64,000 nt of DNA from NCBI RefSeq assembly GCF_001696605.3, contig NZ_CP031716.1, positions 3,472,001 through 3,536,000 of the forward strand. The letters are read 5' to 3'. Position numbers and translations under genes: made by a program. Below are positions 10,807 through 19,235 of this stretch, in pieces (the stretch's first letter is position 1; each line of letters starts with the position of its first letter). The notes under the pieces were generated by a model that was not told the origin of the DNA, did not search any database, and saw nothing but the letters and a program-made list of their open reading frames with translations. The DNA comes from Acinetobacter wuhouensis. GTDB taxonomy: Bacteria > Pseudomonadota > Gammaproteobacteria > Pseudomonadales > Moraxellaceae.

Positions 10807-11139
10807 TTACTTGTTCTGCGCTGATTCAGTTGGTAATGAAATGACAACTGTTTGCGCAGCTGGCGGTGAATACATTCTAAGTTGAGTAACAGCACGTGTA
10901 CCAATTTGAGCTGTGGCACCAAATGTTTGCTGTTCAATCAACAAACGTCCCCATTCCGCATTGATACTTTCACGTTCACGCATATAACTATTCAAATCAC
11001 GAAAGTCATGACGATAGGTAAAAACTTGCAAAACCACCATAAATGCACTGATCAACACTGCACTGATCAAAATGCCATAAACAACCACTTTTTTGATTGC
11101 CAGTTTATGCTTTGATTCTTCTACAATCTCTTCTTTCAT
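10807..11139 (-). CDS. ftsL: Cell division protein FtsL
   Basis: A small bitopic protein with one membrane helix at about residues 16-36 and a periplasmic segment that should form a coiled coil (SYMRERESINAEWGRLLIEQQTF region). Family members join FtsB and FtsQ to activate septal FtsWI. A longer reading from 11181 would overlap rsmH by 46 bases. I prefer the ATG at 11139 because its ATGA overlaps the rsmH stop and AAGG lies about eight bases before it, giving 110 residues. FtsL is poorly conserved in sequence, so the call rests strongly on position between rsmH and ftsI. Confidence 0.9.
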   Translation of the reverse strand: MKEEIVEESKHKLAIKKVVVYGILISAVLISAFMVVLQVFTYRHDFRDLNSYMRERESINAEWGRLLIEQQTFGATAQIGTRAVTQLRMYSPPAAQTVVISLPTESAQNK

Positions 11140-12062
11140 TCTGCGCCTTTTTGTTCTAAGCGTTCTGCTACTCTCAGCCACGCACTTCGTGAACGAGGAT
11201 TGGCTTTTACTTCTTCCTCACTGGCACGAATTCGTTCTACTTTTTTCAGTCTACGATGATCAATAACCTTTTGTGGTAAACCCCATCCATTATCTTCTGG
11301 CAATGTTGATTCTTTTTGAATAAATTGCTTAATGATACGATCTTCTAAAGAATGAAAGCTAATCACTGCTAAACGTGCATTTGATTTTAGCAAATCTACA
11401 GCCTGCGGTAAAAAAACATGTACATCATCCAACTCTTTATTGATTTCAATGCGAATCGCTTGGAATGTACGTGTTGCCGCATGCTTATTTTTTTCCCACT
11501 TCGGATGAGCAACTTTCACAATTTCAGCCAATTCACCCGTGGTTTTGATATAACCCGCTTGCTTAATGGCTTTGGCAATGCGACGACTATAACGCTCTTC
11601 CCCATATTGGAAAATAACATTGGCTAAATGTTCTTCATCTACATCAACCAACCACTCCGCAGCAGTTTGACCTTGGGAATTATCCATACGCATATCAAGT
11701 GGTCCATCTTTCATAAAACTAAAACCACGATCTGCTTGATCTAGTTGTGGTGATGACACCCCTAAATCTGCCATGATTCCATCCACTTGATAAATATCTA
11801 ATTGATTTAATTCTTGTTGTAAATCTGCAAAGCTCGCGTGAATAATTTTAAAACGCGGATCTTCTTTTTCTAACTGATACGCAAATTCTAAAGCTTGAGG
11901 GTCTTTATCAAATGCATAAACTTTTGAATTTTCATCCAATTTTGACAGCAACAAGCGTGTATGACCACCGCGCCCAAAAGTCCCATCTACATAAATTCCT
12001 GTATTGCGGTCAGCAAGTAAAGCATCGACTGTTTCGTGTAGTAATACAGAAATATGAGACAT
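11136..12062 (-). CDS. rsmH: 16S rRNA (cytosine1402-N4)-methyltransferase RsmH
   Basis: A SAM-dependent methyltransferase of 308 residues, starting HISVLLHETVDAL, with DGTFGRGGHTRLLL as the SAM loop. GVSSPQLDQADRGFSF and VISFHSLEDRIIK, both typical of RsmH/MraW, are present. It methylates C1402 of 16S rRNA. It is the first gene of the cell-wall operon here. No mraZ gene lies upstream; instead about 150 bases of A+T-rich DNA precede it, which should hold the operon promoter. Confidence 0.96.
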   Translation of the reverse strand: MSHISVLLHETVDALLADRNTGIYVDGTFGRGGHTRLLLSKLDENSKVYAFDKDPQALEFAYQLEKEDPRFKIIHASFADLQQELNQLDIYQVDGIMADLGVSSPQLDQADRGFSFMKDGPLDMRMDNSQGQTAAEWLVDVDEEHLANVIFQYGEERYSRRIAKAIKQAGYIKTTGELAEIVKVAHPKWEKNKHAATRTFQAIRIEINKELDDVHVFLPQAVDLLKSNARLAVISFHSLEDRIIKQFIQKESTLPEDNGWGLPQKVIDHRRLKKVERIRASEEEVKANPRSRSAWLRVAERLEQKGAE

Positions 12063-12215
12063 AAGTATGGTTTCAGTTCAAGCAAAAAAGTAACTGCACA
12101 TTATTACCTTGTTTTGTCAAAGCTCCAAACGACTTTTTGTAGGAAAATATTACTTTTTATAGAGAAATCCGTTTTAAAAGACAATCCTTTACTATTTTCA
12201 GAAATTAAACCACTT

Positions 12216-12677
12216 TTATTCTGTTTCAAGCGCATGAGTAGATGGACGTCTTTTCAGCATTTTCACATCACCATCCATTAAATGCTCTTGAATATGCCAA
12301 CCTTGACGAGAGTAGAACGCACAAGCTCGACTACGACCATCTGTCTCTAAGCAAATTTCTGAAAAATGTTGGAATAAAATGTGCTCAACTCTCTCAAGCA
12401 ATGCTTTCCCAATCCCCTTACCCTCTGCATCAGGATAAACAAACATAGCAAAGACACTCCCCTCTTCTTGATCTGCAATCGCAAACCCACAAACCGATTG
12501 CTCAAACTCTGCGACCCAAACGGAAGACTTTTGTTCGATCAAAGCTAAAATCGCCAAATCGGTTATCCCTAATTCAGTTAACTGTTCTTTGGATAAATGA
12601 TTTTCTTTCACAGCTGTACGAATATCAAAAATTAGCTCAATATCATTTGGTGTGGCTGCTCTGATTTGAATACTCAT
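12216..12677 (-). CDS. GNAT-family N-acetyltransferase
   Basis: A protein of 153 residues with the GNAT fold: an N-terminal IRAATPNDIELIF strand-helix, a central VWVAEFEQSVCGFAIAD strand, and the acetyl-CoA loop PDAEGKGIGKALLERVE near residue 82. It ends with CAFYSRQGW, the usual Tyr-containing last helix. The substrate cannot be told from sequence. It lies upstream of rsmH on the same strand with a 153-bp gap and is probably separately expressed. Confidence 0.88.
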   Translation of the reverse strand: MSIQIRAATPNDIELIFDIRTAVKENHLSKEQLTELGITDLAILALIEQKSSVWVAEFEQSVCGFAIADQEEGSVFAMFVYPDAEGKGIGKALLERVEHILFQHFSEICLETDGRSRACAFYSRQGWHIQEHLMDGDVKMLKRRPSTHALETE

Positions 12678-12715
12678 ATTGATCTTATGTATTTAAAAAT
12701 ACACTTAATTTACAT

Positions 12716-12746
12716 AAAAAAGCCTCCTAAATATAGGAGGCTTTCT
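12716..12746 (-). terminator. Terminator downstream of the first sulfate-binding gene
   Basis: Arms AAAGCCTCCTA and TAGGAGGCTTT are perfect complements around a four-base loop, followed by T residues on the minus strand. It lies 30 bases after the stop of the 12777-13793 gene. Confidence 0.9.
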
Positions 12747-12776
12747 CTTTGCTAATAAAATTTAGCATTTTGAATT

Positions 12777-13793
12777 TTAACGTTTTGAATTATAAATCTG
12801 GTCAAACACACCACCATTGGCGAAGTGAGTTTGTTGTGCTTTTGCCCAACCACCAAAAACTTCATCAATTGTAAATGTCTTCAATGCAGGGAATTGTTTT
12901 GAATATTTCGCCAAAACTTTTGCATTACGAGGACGATAGTAATGACGTGCAGCCATGTCCTGACCGATTGGAGAATATAGATAGTTGATATAGCCTGTTG
13001 CTAACCATTTATTACCATTCTTGTTCACTGTTTTATCCACGATTGCAACCGAAGGCTCAGTCAAAATCGACATTGAAGGATAAACAATGTCAAATTTACC
13101 ACCTGATGCTTTTTTGCTGACCATAGCTTCATTTTCCCATGTCAACAACACATCACCCATACCGCGTTCAGCAAATGTCGTCATTGAAGCGCGAGCAGCT
13201 GGATCCATTACTTTCACGTTATGGTACATTTTAGACACAAACTCACGTGCTTTAGCATCATTCCCGCCTGGTTGTTTTAATGCATAACCCCATGCAGATA
13301 AATAAATCCAACGTGGTAATCCACCTGTTTTAGGGTTCGGGGTAATAATTTGAACACCTGGCTTCGTTAAATCAGTCCAATCCTTCAAGCCTTTTGGATT
13401 GCCTTTACGAACCAAGAACACGACTGTTGATGTATATGGTGCTGAGTTATGTGGAAATTCTTTTTCCCAACCTGCATCAATTTGTCCAGATTTGACGATT
13501 TCATTAATATCATTTGCCAAAGCCAAAGTGACCACATCACCTTTTAAACCATCAACCACTGAACGTGCTTGCTTACCTGAACCACCATGTGATTGTTTAA
13601 AATCAACAGTGATTCCTGTACGTGCTTTCCAATACGCACCAAATGATTTATTAAATTCGTCATAGAATTCACGTGTTGCATCATAAGATACATTCAAAAA
13701 TTCACGATCTGCAGCATAAGTCGTTGTCGTTGCAAGATTTAATCCAGTTGCAACTAATGCAGCGCTCAATAAGGCTTTAAACTTAGTTTTCAT
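12777..13793 (-). CDS. sbp: Periplasmic sulfate-binding protein (Sbp/CysP family), copy 1
   Basis: A protein of about 338 residues with a signal peptide ending near TTTYAADREF. The mature start FLNVSYDATREFYDEFN, SHGGSGKQARSVVDGL and the ITPNPKTGG segment are family hallmarks of sulfate or thiosulfate-binding proteins that feed the CysTWA ABC importer. A TTG at 13799 would add two residues; ATG at 13793 is the better start. The neighbouring gene at 14091-15083 is a close paralog. No permease or ATPase gene of the importer is in the window. Confidence 0.93.
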   Translation of the reverse strand: MKTKFKALLSAALVATGLNLATTTTYAADREFLNVSYDATREFYDEFNKSFGAYWKARTGITVDFKQSHGGSGKQARSVVDGLKGDVVTLALANDINEIVKSGQIDAGWEKEFPHNSAPYTSTVVFLVRKGNPKGLKDWTDLTKPGVQIITPNPKTGGLPRWIYLSAWGYALKQPGGNDAKAREFVSKMYHNVKVMDPAARASMTTFAERGMGDVLLTWENEAMVSKKASGGKFDIVYPSMSILTEPSVAIVDKTVNKNGNKWLATGYINYLYSPIGQDMAARHYYRPRNAKVLAKYSKQFPALKTFTIDEVFGGWAKAQQTHFANGGVFDQIYNSKR

Positions 13794-14009
13794 AATCAAA
13801 AATTTAAACCATCTAAAATTATGCTAAATATATGAAATAAGCTGATAAACATCAATTCAAGAAAAAGCCTCGTTTTAACACTCACATTGGATTATTACGA
13901 TTAATTAATTGTTTTAATTTACAAAAGTATTCAACACCTGATGTTTTTATATTTTATATGTTTTTATTCTTTCTATATGAAGCAATAGAATAAGAAAATT
14001 AAAAATTCA

Positions 14010-14033
14010 AGACTTCTTTAATAAAGAAGCCTT
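14010..14033 (-). terminator. Terminator-like hairpin after sulfate-binding gene copy 2
   Basis: On the minus strand AGGCTTCTTTA pairs with TTAAAGAAGTCT (one G-T pair), followed by a T-rich stretch. It sits about 60 bases beyond the stop of the 14091-15083 gene. The U-tract is interrupted, so this is less certain than the others. Confidence 0.6.
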
Positions 14034-14090
14034 GGGATATTCAAAATGAGTAGAAGAATAGAGAGTAAAGTTTTCTAAAAGAACTCAAGC

Positions 14091-15083
14091 TTACTTCTCA
14101 GCTGTAAATTGATCATAAACCCCACCATTAGCAAAATGTGTTTTTTGCGCTTTCGCCCAACCGCCAAACACTTGATCAATGGTAAATAGCTTAATTTTAG
14201 GGAATTTAGCACCATATTTAGCCGTAGCTTTAGCATCACGAGGACGGAAATTATATTTAGCTGCAAGATCTTGCCCTACAGGTGAATATAGGTAATTTAA
14301 ATAGCCTTTTGCTAAATTACGATTTCCATCTTTATCTACTACTTTATCTACGATTGCCACAGATGGCTCTGCCAAAATTGAAATAGAGGGATAAATGATT
14401 TGATATTTATCTTTATCTGCACCAGAAGTTGCAAGGATCGCTTCATTCTCCCAAGACAGCAATACATCACCAATGCCACGATCTGCAAAAGTTGTTAAAG
14501 AACCTCGTGCTCCAGAATCTAATACTTTTACATTTTTATAGATATGTTTTACCAGTTCTCTCGCTTTTGCATCATTCCCACCTGGTTGTTTCAGTGCATA
14601 ACCCCATGCCGACAAATAAATCCAACGTGGTGCACCACCTGTTTTCGGATTCGGCGTAATGATTTCCACCCCTGGTTTGACTAAATCATTCCAATCTTTA
14701 ATCCCTTTCGGATTACCTTTACGTACTAGAAATACAACAGTAGAAGTATACGGCGCAGAATTATTTGGAAATTCCTTTTGCCAACCTTTTTCAATCAGAC
14801 CTGCATTGACAATTTCATCAATATCGTTAGCAAGTGCTAAAGTCACTACATCTGCTTGTAAACCATCTACAACAGACCGTGCTTGCTTACCAGAACCACC
14901 ATGTGACTGTTTAAATTCAATGTCTTGCCCCGTTTTAGATTTCCAAAATTGACCAAAGCTTTTGTTATACTCTTGATAAAACTCACGCGTAGGATCATAA
15001 GACACATTTAAAAATTCTTTCGCTGCGTAAGTATTCCCAACAGCAATTAAACTGATCGCTGATAAAAGTAATAATTTTTTCAT
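14091..15083 (-). CDS. sbp: Periplasmic sulfate-binding protein (Sbp/CysP family), copy 2
   Basis: A protein of 330 residues with a signal peptide (MKKLLLLSAISLIAVGNTYA) and then FLNVSYDPTREFYQEYN. It is highly similar to the 12777-13793 product along the whole length, including SHGGSGKQARSVVDGL, ITPNPKTGGAPRWIYLSAWG and SPVGQDLAAKYNFRPRDAK. It should capture sulfate in the periplasm. The two genes are tandem on the minus strand, about 300 bases apart, each with its own hairpin, so each may be expressed separately under sulfur limitation (inferred). Confidence 0.93.
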   Translation of the reverse strand: MKKLLLLSAISLIAVGNTYAAKEFLNVSYDPTREFYQEYNKSFGQFWKSKTGQDIEFKQSHGGSGKQARSVVDGLQADVVTLALANDIDEIVNAGLIEKGWQKEFPNNSAPYTSTVVFLVRKGNPKGIKDWNDLVKPGVEIITPNPKTGGAPRWIYLSAWGYALKQPGGNDAKARELVKHIYKNVKVLDSGARGSLTTFADRGIGDVLLSWENEAILATSGADKDKYQIIYPSISILAEPSVAIVDKVVDKDGNRNLAKGYLNYLYSPVGQDLAAKYNFRPRDAKATAKYGAKFPKIKLFTIDQVFGGWAKAQKTHFANGGVYDQFTAEK

Positions 15084-15447
15084 TTGTTTCTCTTTCTAAG
15101 TCATTTCAAAACACTATATTTTTATTATTTCAATTTAACAATCATACATTTATAATTATATTTTCTATATTATTCATAAATTTACATATCTTTTAAAACG
15201 CATTAAATATGTTAAAAAAAGATATTTTTTATACATGATTTAACTTAAAATCAATTTCTTCACGATTCATACATATTTATATGCTATCAATATAAAGTAT
15301 TACATTTCGTTTCAATGATTGTTTTTTAAACATTTTTTGTGTACTATTATTAAAAAATGTGACGTAGTTATACTTTTTGTTAAAAAATTTTGCTACAATC
15401 CGCATGTTAAAGAACAAAAATGTCACCATCTAAGGGGAGTTGATGGA
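15084..15447. other. A+T-rich intergenic region
   Basis: A 364-bp stretch between the divergent second sulfate-binding gene and the small secreted-protein gene. It is very rich in A and T with several runs of T and A. I see no gene. It must hold promoters for both genes, but I could not assign clear -35/-10 pairs. An in-frame extension of the downstream gene back to 15319 has no signal peptide or good ribosome site, and I treat it as noncoding. Confidence 0.6.
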
Positions 15448-15756
15448 ATGAACAAACAGTTTCTACACATCTTGGGTCTAAGTTTAGGTCTTGCTGTCAT
15501 GACGCAAACAGGTCATGCAGCAATTATTAAAGATACCAACAAACCAGTACAATCAACGATTGTAGATGATAAACTTTCACCAATCGAAAAAGCATTAACG
15601 CAACAAAAGCGTGGTGAAAATAAATTAATCTCTGACAAAGATCAGATTAAGGTATTGGCTTCAATTAAAAGTACTGCGTCACAAAACTTTTTAGCAGAAC
15701 AACATCAAAAGTTTTCACGTTTTGTACAAGCTTTGTTCCAACCGCATAACTCTTAA
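15448..15756 (+). CDS. Small secreted protein of unknown function
   Basis: A protein of 102 residues with a clear signal peptide, probably cleaved after QTGHA near residue 24. The mature part is hydrophilic, rich in Lys and Gln, with predicted helix and no cysteine. I do not recognise a family. The start is well supported by AAGGGGAG eight to nine bases upstream of the ATG at 15448. A terminator follows, and gltX lies beyond it. No function can be given. Confidence 0.75.
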   Translation: MNKQFLHILGLSLGLAVMTQTGHAAIIKDTNKPVQSTIVDDKLSPIEKALTQQKRGENKLISDKDQIKVLASIKSTASQNFLAEQHQKFSRFVQALFQPHNS

Positions 15757-15832
15757 TTAACTTATATCATCAATTAAGCATTAATTAATTGATTTAAAAA
15801 ACTAAATTCTTTACTCCCCAAAAGAATTTCTT

Positions 15833-15880
15833 AGCCCATTGCTTTATTGGTGAATTAACCCTTAAGCAAATGGGCTTTTT
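15833..15880 (+). terminator. Terminator between the small secreted-protein gene and gltX
   Basis: AGCCCATT-GCTT pairs with AAGCAAATGGGCT across a loop of about 19 bases, followed by TTTTT. It separates gltX from the gene before it. Confidence 0.75.
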
Positions 15881-15883
15881 CGT

Positions 15884-15889
15884 TATAAT
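15884..15889 (+). promoter_or_regulatory. Possible -10 element of gltX
   Basis: TATAAT lies 34 bases before the gltX ATG and directly after the upstream terminator. I see no good -35 hexamer at the right distance, so this is a position-based suggestion. Confidence 0.4.
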
Positions 15890-15922
15890 AGTTTCAATTT
15901 ACATTCTGAATAATATTTGTTT

Positions 15923-17431
15923 ATGAACGTTCGTACTCGTATTGCGCCTTCTCCAACAGGTTTTCCTCATGTAGGAACTGCTTATATCGCCTTGTTTAAC
16001 TTATGTTTTGCGAAACAACATGGTGGTGAGTTTATTCTTCGTATTGAAGATACAGATCAACTTCGTTCGACTCCTGAATCTGAGAAAATGATTTTGGATT
16101 CACTACGTTGGTTAGGACTCAATTGGTCAGAAGGTCCAGACGTCGGTGGTCCACATGCACCCTACCGCCAATCTGAGCGTATGGGCATCTATAAACAATA
16201 TGCTTTAGAGTTGGTTGAAAAAGGACATGCATTCTACTGTTTCGCAACCACAGAAGAGCTTGATCAAATGCGTGCTGAACAACAAGCACGTGGTGAATCA
16301 CCAAAATACGATGGTCGCGGTTTAAAACTTTCTCAAGAAGAAGTTCAACGCCGTTTGGCTGCGGGTGAAGCGCATGTGATCCGTATGAAAGTACCCGAGG
16401 AAGGTATTTGTAAATTTAATGATTTGCTTCGTGGGGAAGTTGAGATTCCTTGGGCGCAAGTCGATATGCAAATTTTGCTAAAAACTGATGGTTTACCGAC
16501 TTATCACCTCGCGAATGTGGTGGATGATCATTTAATGGAAATTACCCATGTCATCCGTGGTGAAGAGTGGATTCCATCTGCACCTAAACATCAGTTGTTA
16601 TATCAATATTTTGGTTGGGACATGCCAACATTGTGTCACATGCCATTGTTGCGTAACCCAGATAAATCAAAATTATCCAAACGTAAAAACCCAACTTCAA
16701 TCAACTACTACAAAGACATCGGTGTTTTACCAGAAGCATTATTGAACTACTTAGGGCGTATGGGTTGGTCAATGCCTGATGAAAGTGAAAAATTCACTTT
16801 GGCTGAAATGATTGAAAACTTTGACATCAAACGTGTATCACTCGGTGGTCCAATCTTTGATGTTGAAAAATTGAATTGGCTCAATGGTCAATGGATTAAA
16901 GCCCTCTCTCCTGCTGAGTTATTAAATACTTTATTGGCTTGGAAATCTGACCGTAATACATTGGAAGAGATTGCTGCTGCGATTCAACCTCGTATTAACT
17001 TATTGTCAGAAGCAGTAAATTGGGCAGGTTTTTATTTCAACCAGTTCCCAACTTTAAGCAAAGAGCAGTTTGAAAGTAAAAAATTGTCTGAAGAACAAGT
17101 TCGTCAAAGCTTACAATTTGCAATTTGGCGTTTAGAAAGTTTATTCACTTGGAATAATGACACGGTTAGTCAAACCTTGATGGATTTGGCGAATCAAATG
17201 GAAATTAAACTGCGTGACTTCATGCCAACGTTCTTCATTGCGATTGCAGGTTCAACCTCTTCAACGCCTGTGATGCAATCTATGGTCACCATTGGTCCTG
17301 ACTTAACTTTTGCCCGTCTGCGTCATGCACTTGAAATAGTTGGTGGTCCGAGTAAAAAAGAAGCAAAAGTTTGGGAAAAGCTCAATGAAAGCATTAAATT
17401 GCCGAAAAATGATGCAGTTGATGAAGCTTAA
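15923..17431 (+). CDS. gltX: Glutamyl-tRNA synthetase
   Basis: A class Ic synthetase of 502 residues. It begins [19 protein letters not shown], the family form of the HIGH signature, and carries the KLSKR loop in [11 protein letters not shown] near residue 253. The C-terminal helical anticodon-binding part is complete. It charges tRNA-Glu with glutamate. The ATG at 15923 starts the conserved segment; a TTG at 15917 would add two residues. A tRNA-Glu gene, its own substrate, lies about 160 bases downstream behind a separate promoter. Confidence 0.97.
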   Translation: MNVRTRIAPSPTGFPHVGTAYIALFNLCFAKQHGGEFILRIEDTDQLRSTPESEKMILDSLRWLGLNWSEGPDVGGPHAPYRQSERMGIYKQYALELVEKGHAFYCFATTEELDQMRAEQQARGESPKYDGRGLKLSQEEVQRRLAAGEAHVIRMKVPEEGICKFNDLLRGEVEIPWAQVDMQILLKTDGLPTYHLANVVDDHLMEITHVIRGEEWIPSAPKHQLLYQYFGWDMPTLCHMPLLRNPDKSKLSKRKNPTSINYYKDIGVLPEALLNYLGRMGWSMPDESEKFTLAEMIENFDIKRVSLGGPIFDVEKLNWLNGQWIKALSPAELLNTLLAWKSDRNTLEEIAAAIQPRINLLSEAVNWAGFYFNQFPTLSKEQFESKKLSEEQVRQSLQFAIWRLESLFTWNNDTVSQTLMDLANQMEIKLRDFMPTFFIAIAGSTSSTPVMQSMVTIGPDLTFARLRHALEIVGGPSKKEAKVWEKLNESIKLPKNDAVDEA

Positions 17432-17443
17432 CTGATTTTTTAG

Positions 17444-17472
17444 TTGACGAGTGCGAGCGTTATCCATAATAT
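17444..17472 (+). promoter_or_regulatory. Promoter of the tRNA-Ala / tRNA-Glu unit
   Basis: TTGACG at 17444-17449, a 17-base spacer and TAATAT at 17467-17472, followed by a G+C-rich discriminator (AGCGCTC). The start of transcription would fall about ten bases before tRNA-Ala. This is the expected architecture of a strong stable-RNA promoter. Confidence 0.8.
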
Positions 17473-17488
17473 AGCGCTCACACAGACT

Positions 17489-17564
17489 GGGGTCATAGCT
17501 CAGTTGGTAGAGCGCTACAATGGCATTGTAGAGGTCAGGAGTTCGATCCTCCTTGACTCCACCA
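17489..17564 (+). tRNA. tRNA-Ala (anticodon GGC)
   Basis: A 76-base cloverleaf with encoded CCA. The acceptor stem GGGGTCA pairs with TGACTCC (one G-T pair), and the D arm is GCTC/GAGC. The anticodon stem CTACA/TGTAG has loop ATGGCAT, giving GGC, and the T arm is AGGAG-TTCGATC-CTCCT. It reads GCC and GCT alanine codons. Confidence 0.96.
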
Positions 17565-17591
17565 TTTAGTTTTACTTGTGTTGCCTCACTT

Positions 17592-17667
17592 GTCCCTATC
17601 GTCTAGAGGCCTAGGACATCGCCCTTTCACGGCGGTAACCGGGGTTCGAATCCCCGTAGGGACGCCA
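17592..17667 (+). tRNA. tRNA-Glu (anticodon TTC)
   Basis: A 76-base cloverleaf starting GTCCCTA and ending TAGGGAC-GCCA. The anticodon arm has loop CTTTCAC, giving TTC, and the T arm is CGGGG-TTCGAAT-CCCCG. It is 27 bases after tRNA-Ala and shares its promoter. It reads GAA and GAG and is the substrate of the GltX enzyme encoded just upstream. Confidence 0.96.
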
Positions 17668-17693
17668 TATTCAAGGTGTCAGTACATCTTAAT

Positions 17694-17727
17694 AAAAAAC
17701 CCAAGCATAGAGACTTGGGTTTTTTAT
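17694..17727 (+). terminator. Terminator of the tRNA unit
   Basis: AAAAAACCCAAG and CTTGGGTTTTTT form a perfect stem around an eight-base loop and end in a T run, 26 bases after tRNA-Glu. Confidence 0.92.
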
Positions 17728-17837
17728 TGCCTGCTTAAAAATAATAGATGCATTCTATTTTCAATATGAAGTGCGTCTTTTTGCATTCTGAAGCAGAACG
17801 TTTAGAATAATAGCCAGATTATAAATGTGGAATGACC

Positions 17838-18179
17838 ATGCAATACCAATGTCCAAAATGCCAAAGCCGAAAAATTCTTCCTGTTGCCAGTGCCAATGAA
17901 CCCGCAGTGCGTCCCGTTGTCCCTAAAAGCTTGGTATTTTTGATTCCGTTAATTTTCATCTTATTGTTATTGGTCGTAATCAGCATTTTTATGTGGATTT
18001 TTGGCAATGGTGCAGGTCAAACTTTGCAAATCGCAACAGTGGTCATATTTCTAGCAACAGCAATCGCAGGTGTATTGTTTTGGCGTGATCTACCTGATTT
18101 TAAAATTTCTATGCAGTCATTCATGCAAGCCAATAAAACATGGAAATGTCGTGACTGTAGCCATGAATGGCATGTCTAA
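17838..18179 (+). CDS. Small membrane protein with a zinc ribbon split across its two ends
   Basis: A protein of 113 residues. A CPKC pair lies at the N-terminus and a CRDC pair followed by HEWHV at the C-terminus. Two hydrophobic helices lie between them at about residues 32-55 and 64-83. Both cysteine pairs should be cytoplasmic, so together they could form one zinc ribbon. No function is known to me. An ATG at 17832 is two codons upstream; the one at 17838 has the better distance to GGA. It stands alone between the tRNA terminator and czcD. Confidence 0.72.
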   Translation: MQYQCPKCQSRKILPVASANEPAVRPVVPKSLVFLIPLIFILLLLVVISIFMWIFGNGAGQTLQIATVVIFLATAIAGVLFWRDLPDFKISMQSFMQANKTWKCRDCSHEWHV

Positions 18180-18202
18180 TCTCAATCAATAATTTAATCC
18201 AT

Positions 18203-18238
18203 AAAAAAACCATTCACCTTAATGTGAATGGTTTTTTT
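18203..18238. terminator. Bidirectional terminator between the zinc-ribbon gene and czcD
   Basis: AAAAAAACCATTCAC pairs with GTGAATGGTTTTTTT around a short loop. The two flanking genes converge here, and the hairpin overlaps the last codons of czcD. It can serve both strands. Confidence 0.88.
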
Positions 18239-19187
18239 CATTATGCGTATCGTGATCGTGATTATCATGTTCATCCGCAGCATGCCCTGTCGTACTGTGC
18301 GCATGTGCCATACATTCATCATCTTCGATCTGCAAGGTCATCTCAGTAATGCCATGTTCGTGACTGAGCATTTCCATTGCATCCTGATAAAGTGCATTAC
18401 GGTCTGCATGTGGTGCAAATAAATGTACGGTTAAGTGCACATTCTTTGACGTGATTGCCCAGACTTTCAATTGGTGAATACTCTCCACACCTTTCAGCGC
18501 CAGTAAATCATTGCGCAGTTTTTCAATATCAATCTCATCAGGTACACCCTCAAGTAGAATATTGATACTCTGTTTGAGCAAGATCCATGTTCTAGGTAAT
18601 ACCCAAAAACCGATTAATACCGCAATGACCGTATCGACCCACATCCACCCCGTAAAGTAGATTACGACAGCGCCAATAATCACCCCGATTGAACCCACAG
18701 CATCGCTTAAAACTTCTAAGTAAGCGCCTTTGACATTCAGACTTTCCTGCGAGCTTGAAAATAAAATTTTCATGGAAATCAGGTTAATGATCAGCCCGAT
18801 GACCGCAACAATCATCATCCCCATACTTTGAATTTCAGGTGGATGACTGAAACGCTGATAGGCTTCATACAGGATATACATGGCAACCACAAACAGCATG
18901 GATGCATTGAACAGTGCCGCCAGAATTTCAAAACGCTGATAGCCAAAGGTTCGTTTATCATCAGCAGGTAACTTGCCGATTTTAATTGCCACCAGTGCAA
19001 TCGCGAGTGCCGCAGCATCGGTAAACATGTGCGCTGCATCTGAAAGCAATGCCAGACTTTGCGTGATAAAACCTGCAATCACTTCAACGATTAAGAATGT
19101 AGTCGTCAATGCCAAAGCAAAAGTCAGCTTTTTGGCATTGCCCTCTGTCACCACTGCATGGCTATGGTCATGTCCGTGCTCACTCAT
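18219..19187 (-). CDS. czcD: CDF-family zinc/cobalt/cadmium exporter
   Basis: A cation diffusion facilitator of 322 residues with six predicted membrane helices. Metal-site motifs are LSDAAHMFTDAAALA near residue 48 and the DAVGSIGV stretch near 157. A C-terminal cytoplasmic domain of about 90 residues follows. Both termini are histidine-rich (HGHDHSHA at the start; a DNHDHDTHNEKNHSH end). It should export Zn, Co or Cd from the cytoplasm in exchange for protons. The czcICBA genes lie 1.2 kb away on the same strand. CzcD/ZitB cannot be told apart safely by sequence alone. Confidence 0.92.
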   Translation of the reverse strand: MSEHGHDHSHAVVTEGNAKKLTFALALTTTFLIVEVIAGFITQSLALLSDAAHMFTDAAALAIALVAIKIGKLPADDKRTFGYQRFEILAALFNASMLFVVAMYILYEAYQRFSHPPEIQSMGMMIVAVIGLIINLISMKILFSSSQESLNVKGAYLEVLSDAVGSIGVIIGAVVIYFTGWMWVDTVIAVLIGFWVLPRTWILLKQSINILLEGVPDEIDIEKLRNDLLALKGVESIHQLKVWAITSKNVHLTVHLFAPHADRNALYQDAMEMLSHEHGITEMTLQIEDDECMAHAHSTTGHAADEHDNHDHDTHNEKNHSH

Positions 19188-19235
19188 TTTTTACCTCATT
19201 ATTTTATGTCTTATGATTGATTTAAATTAATAATA

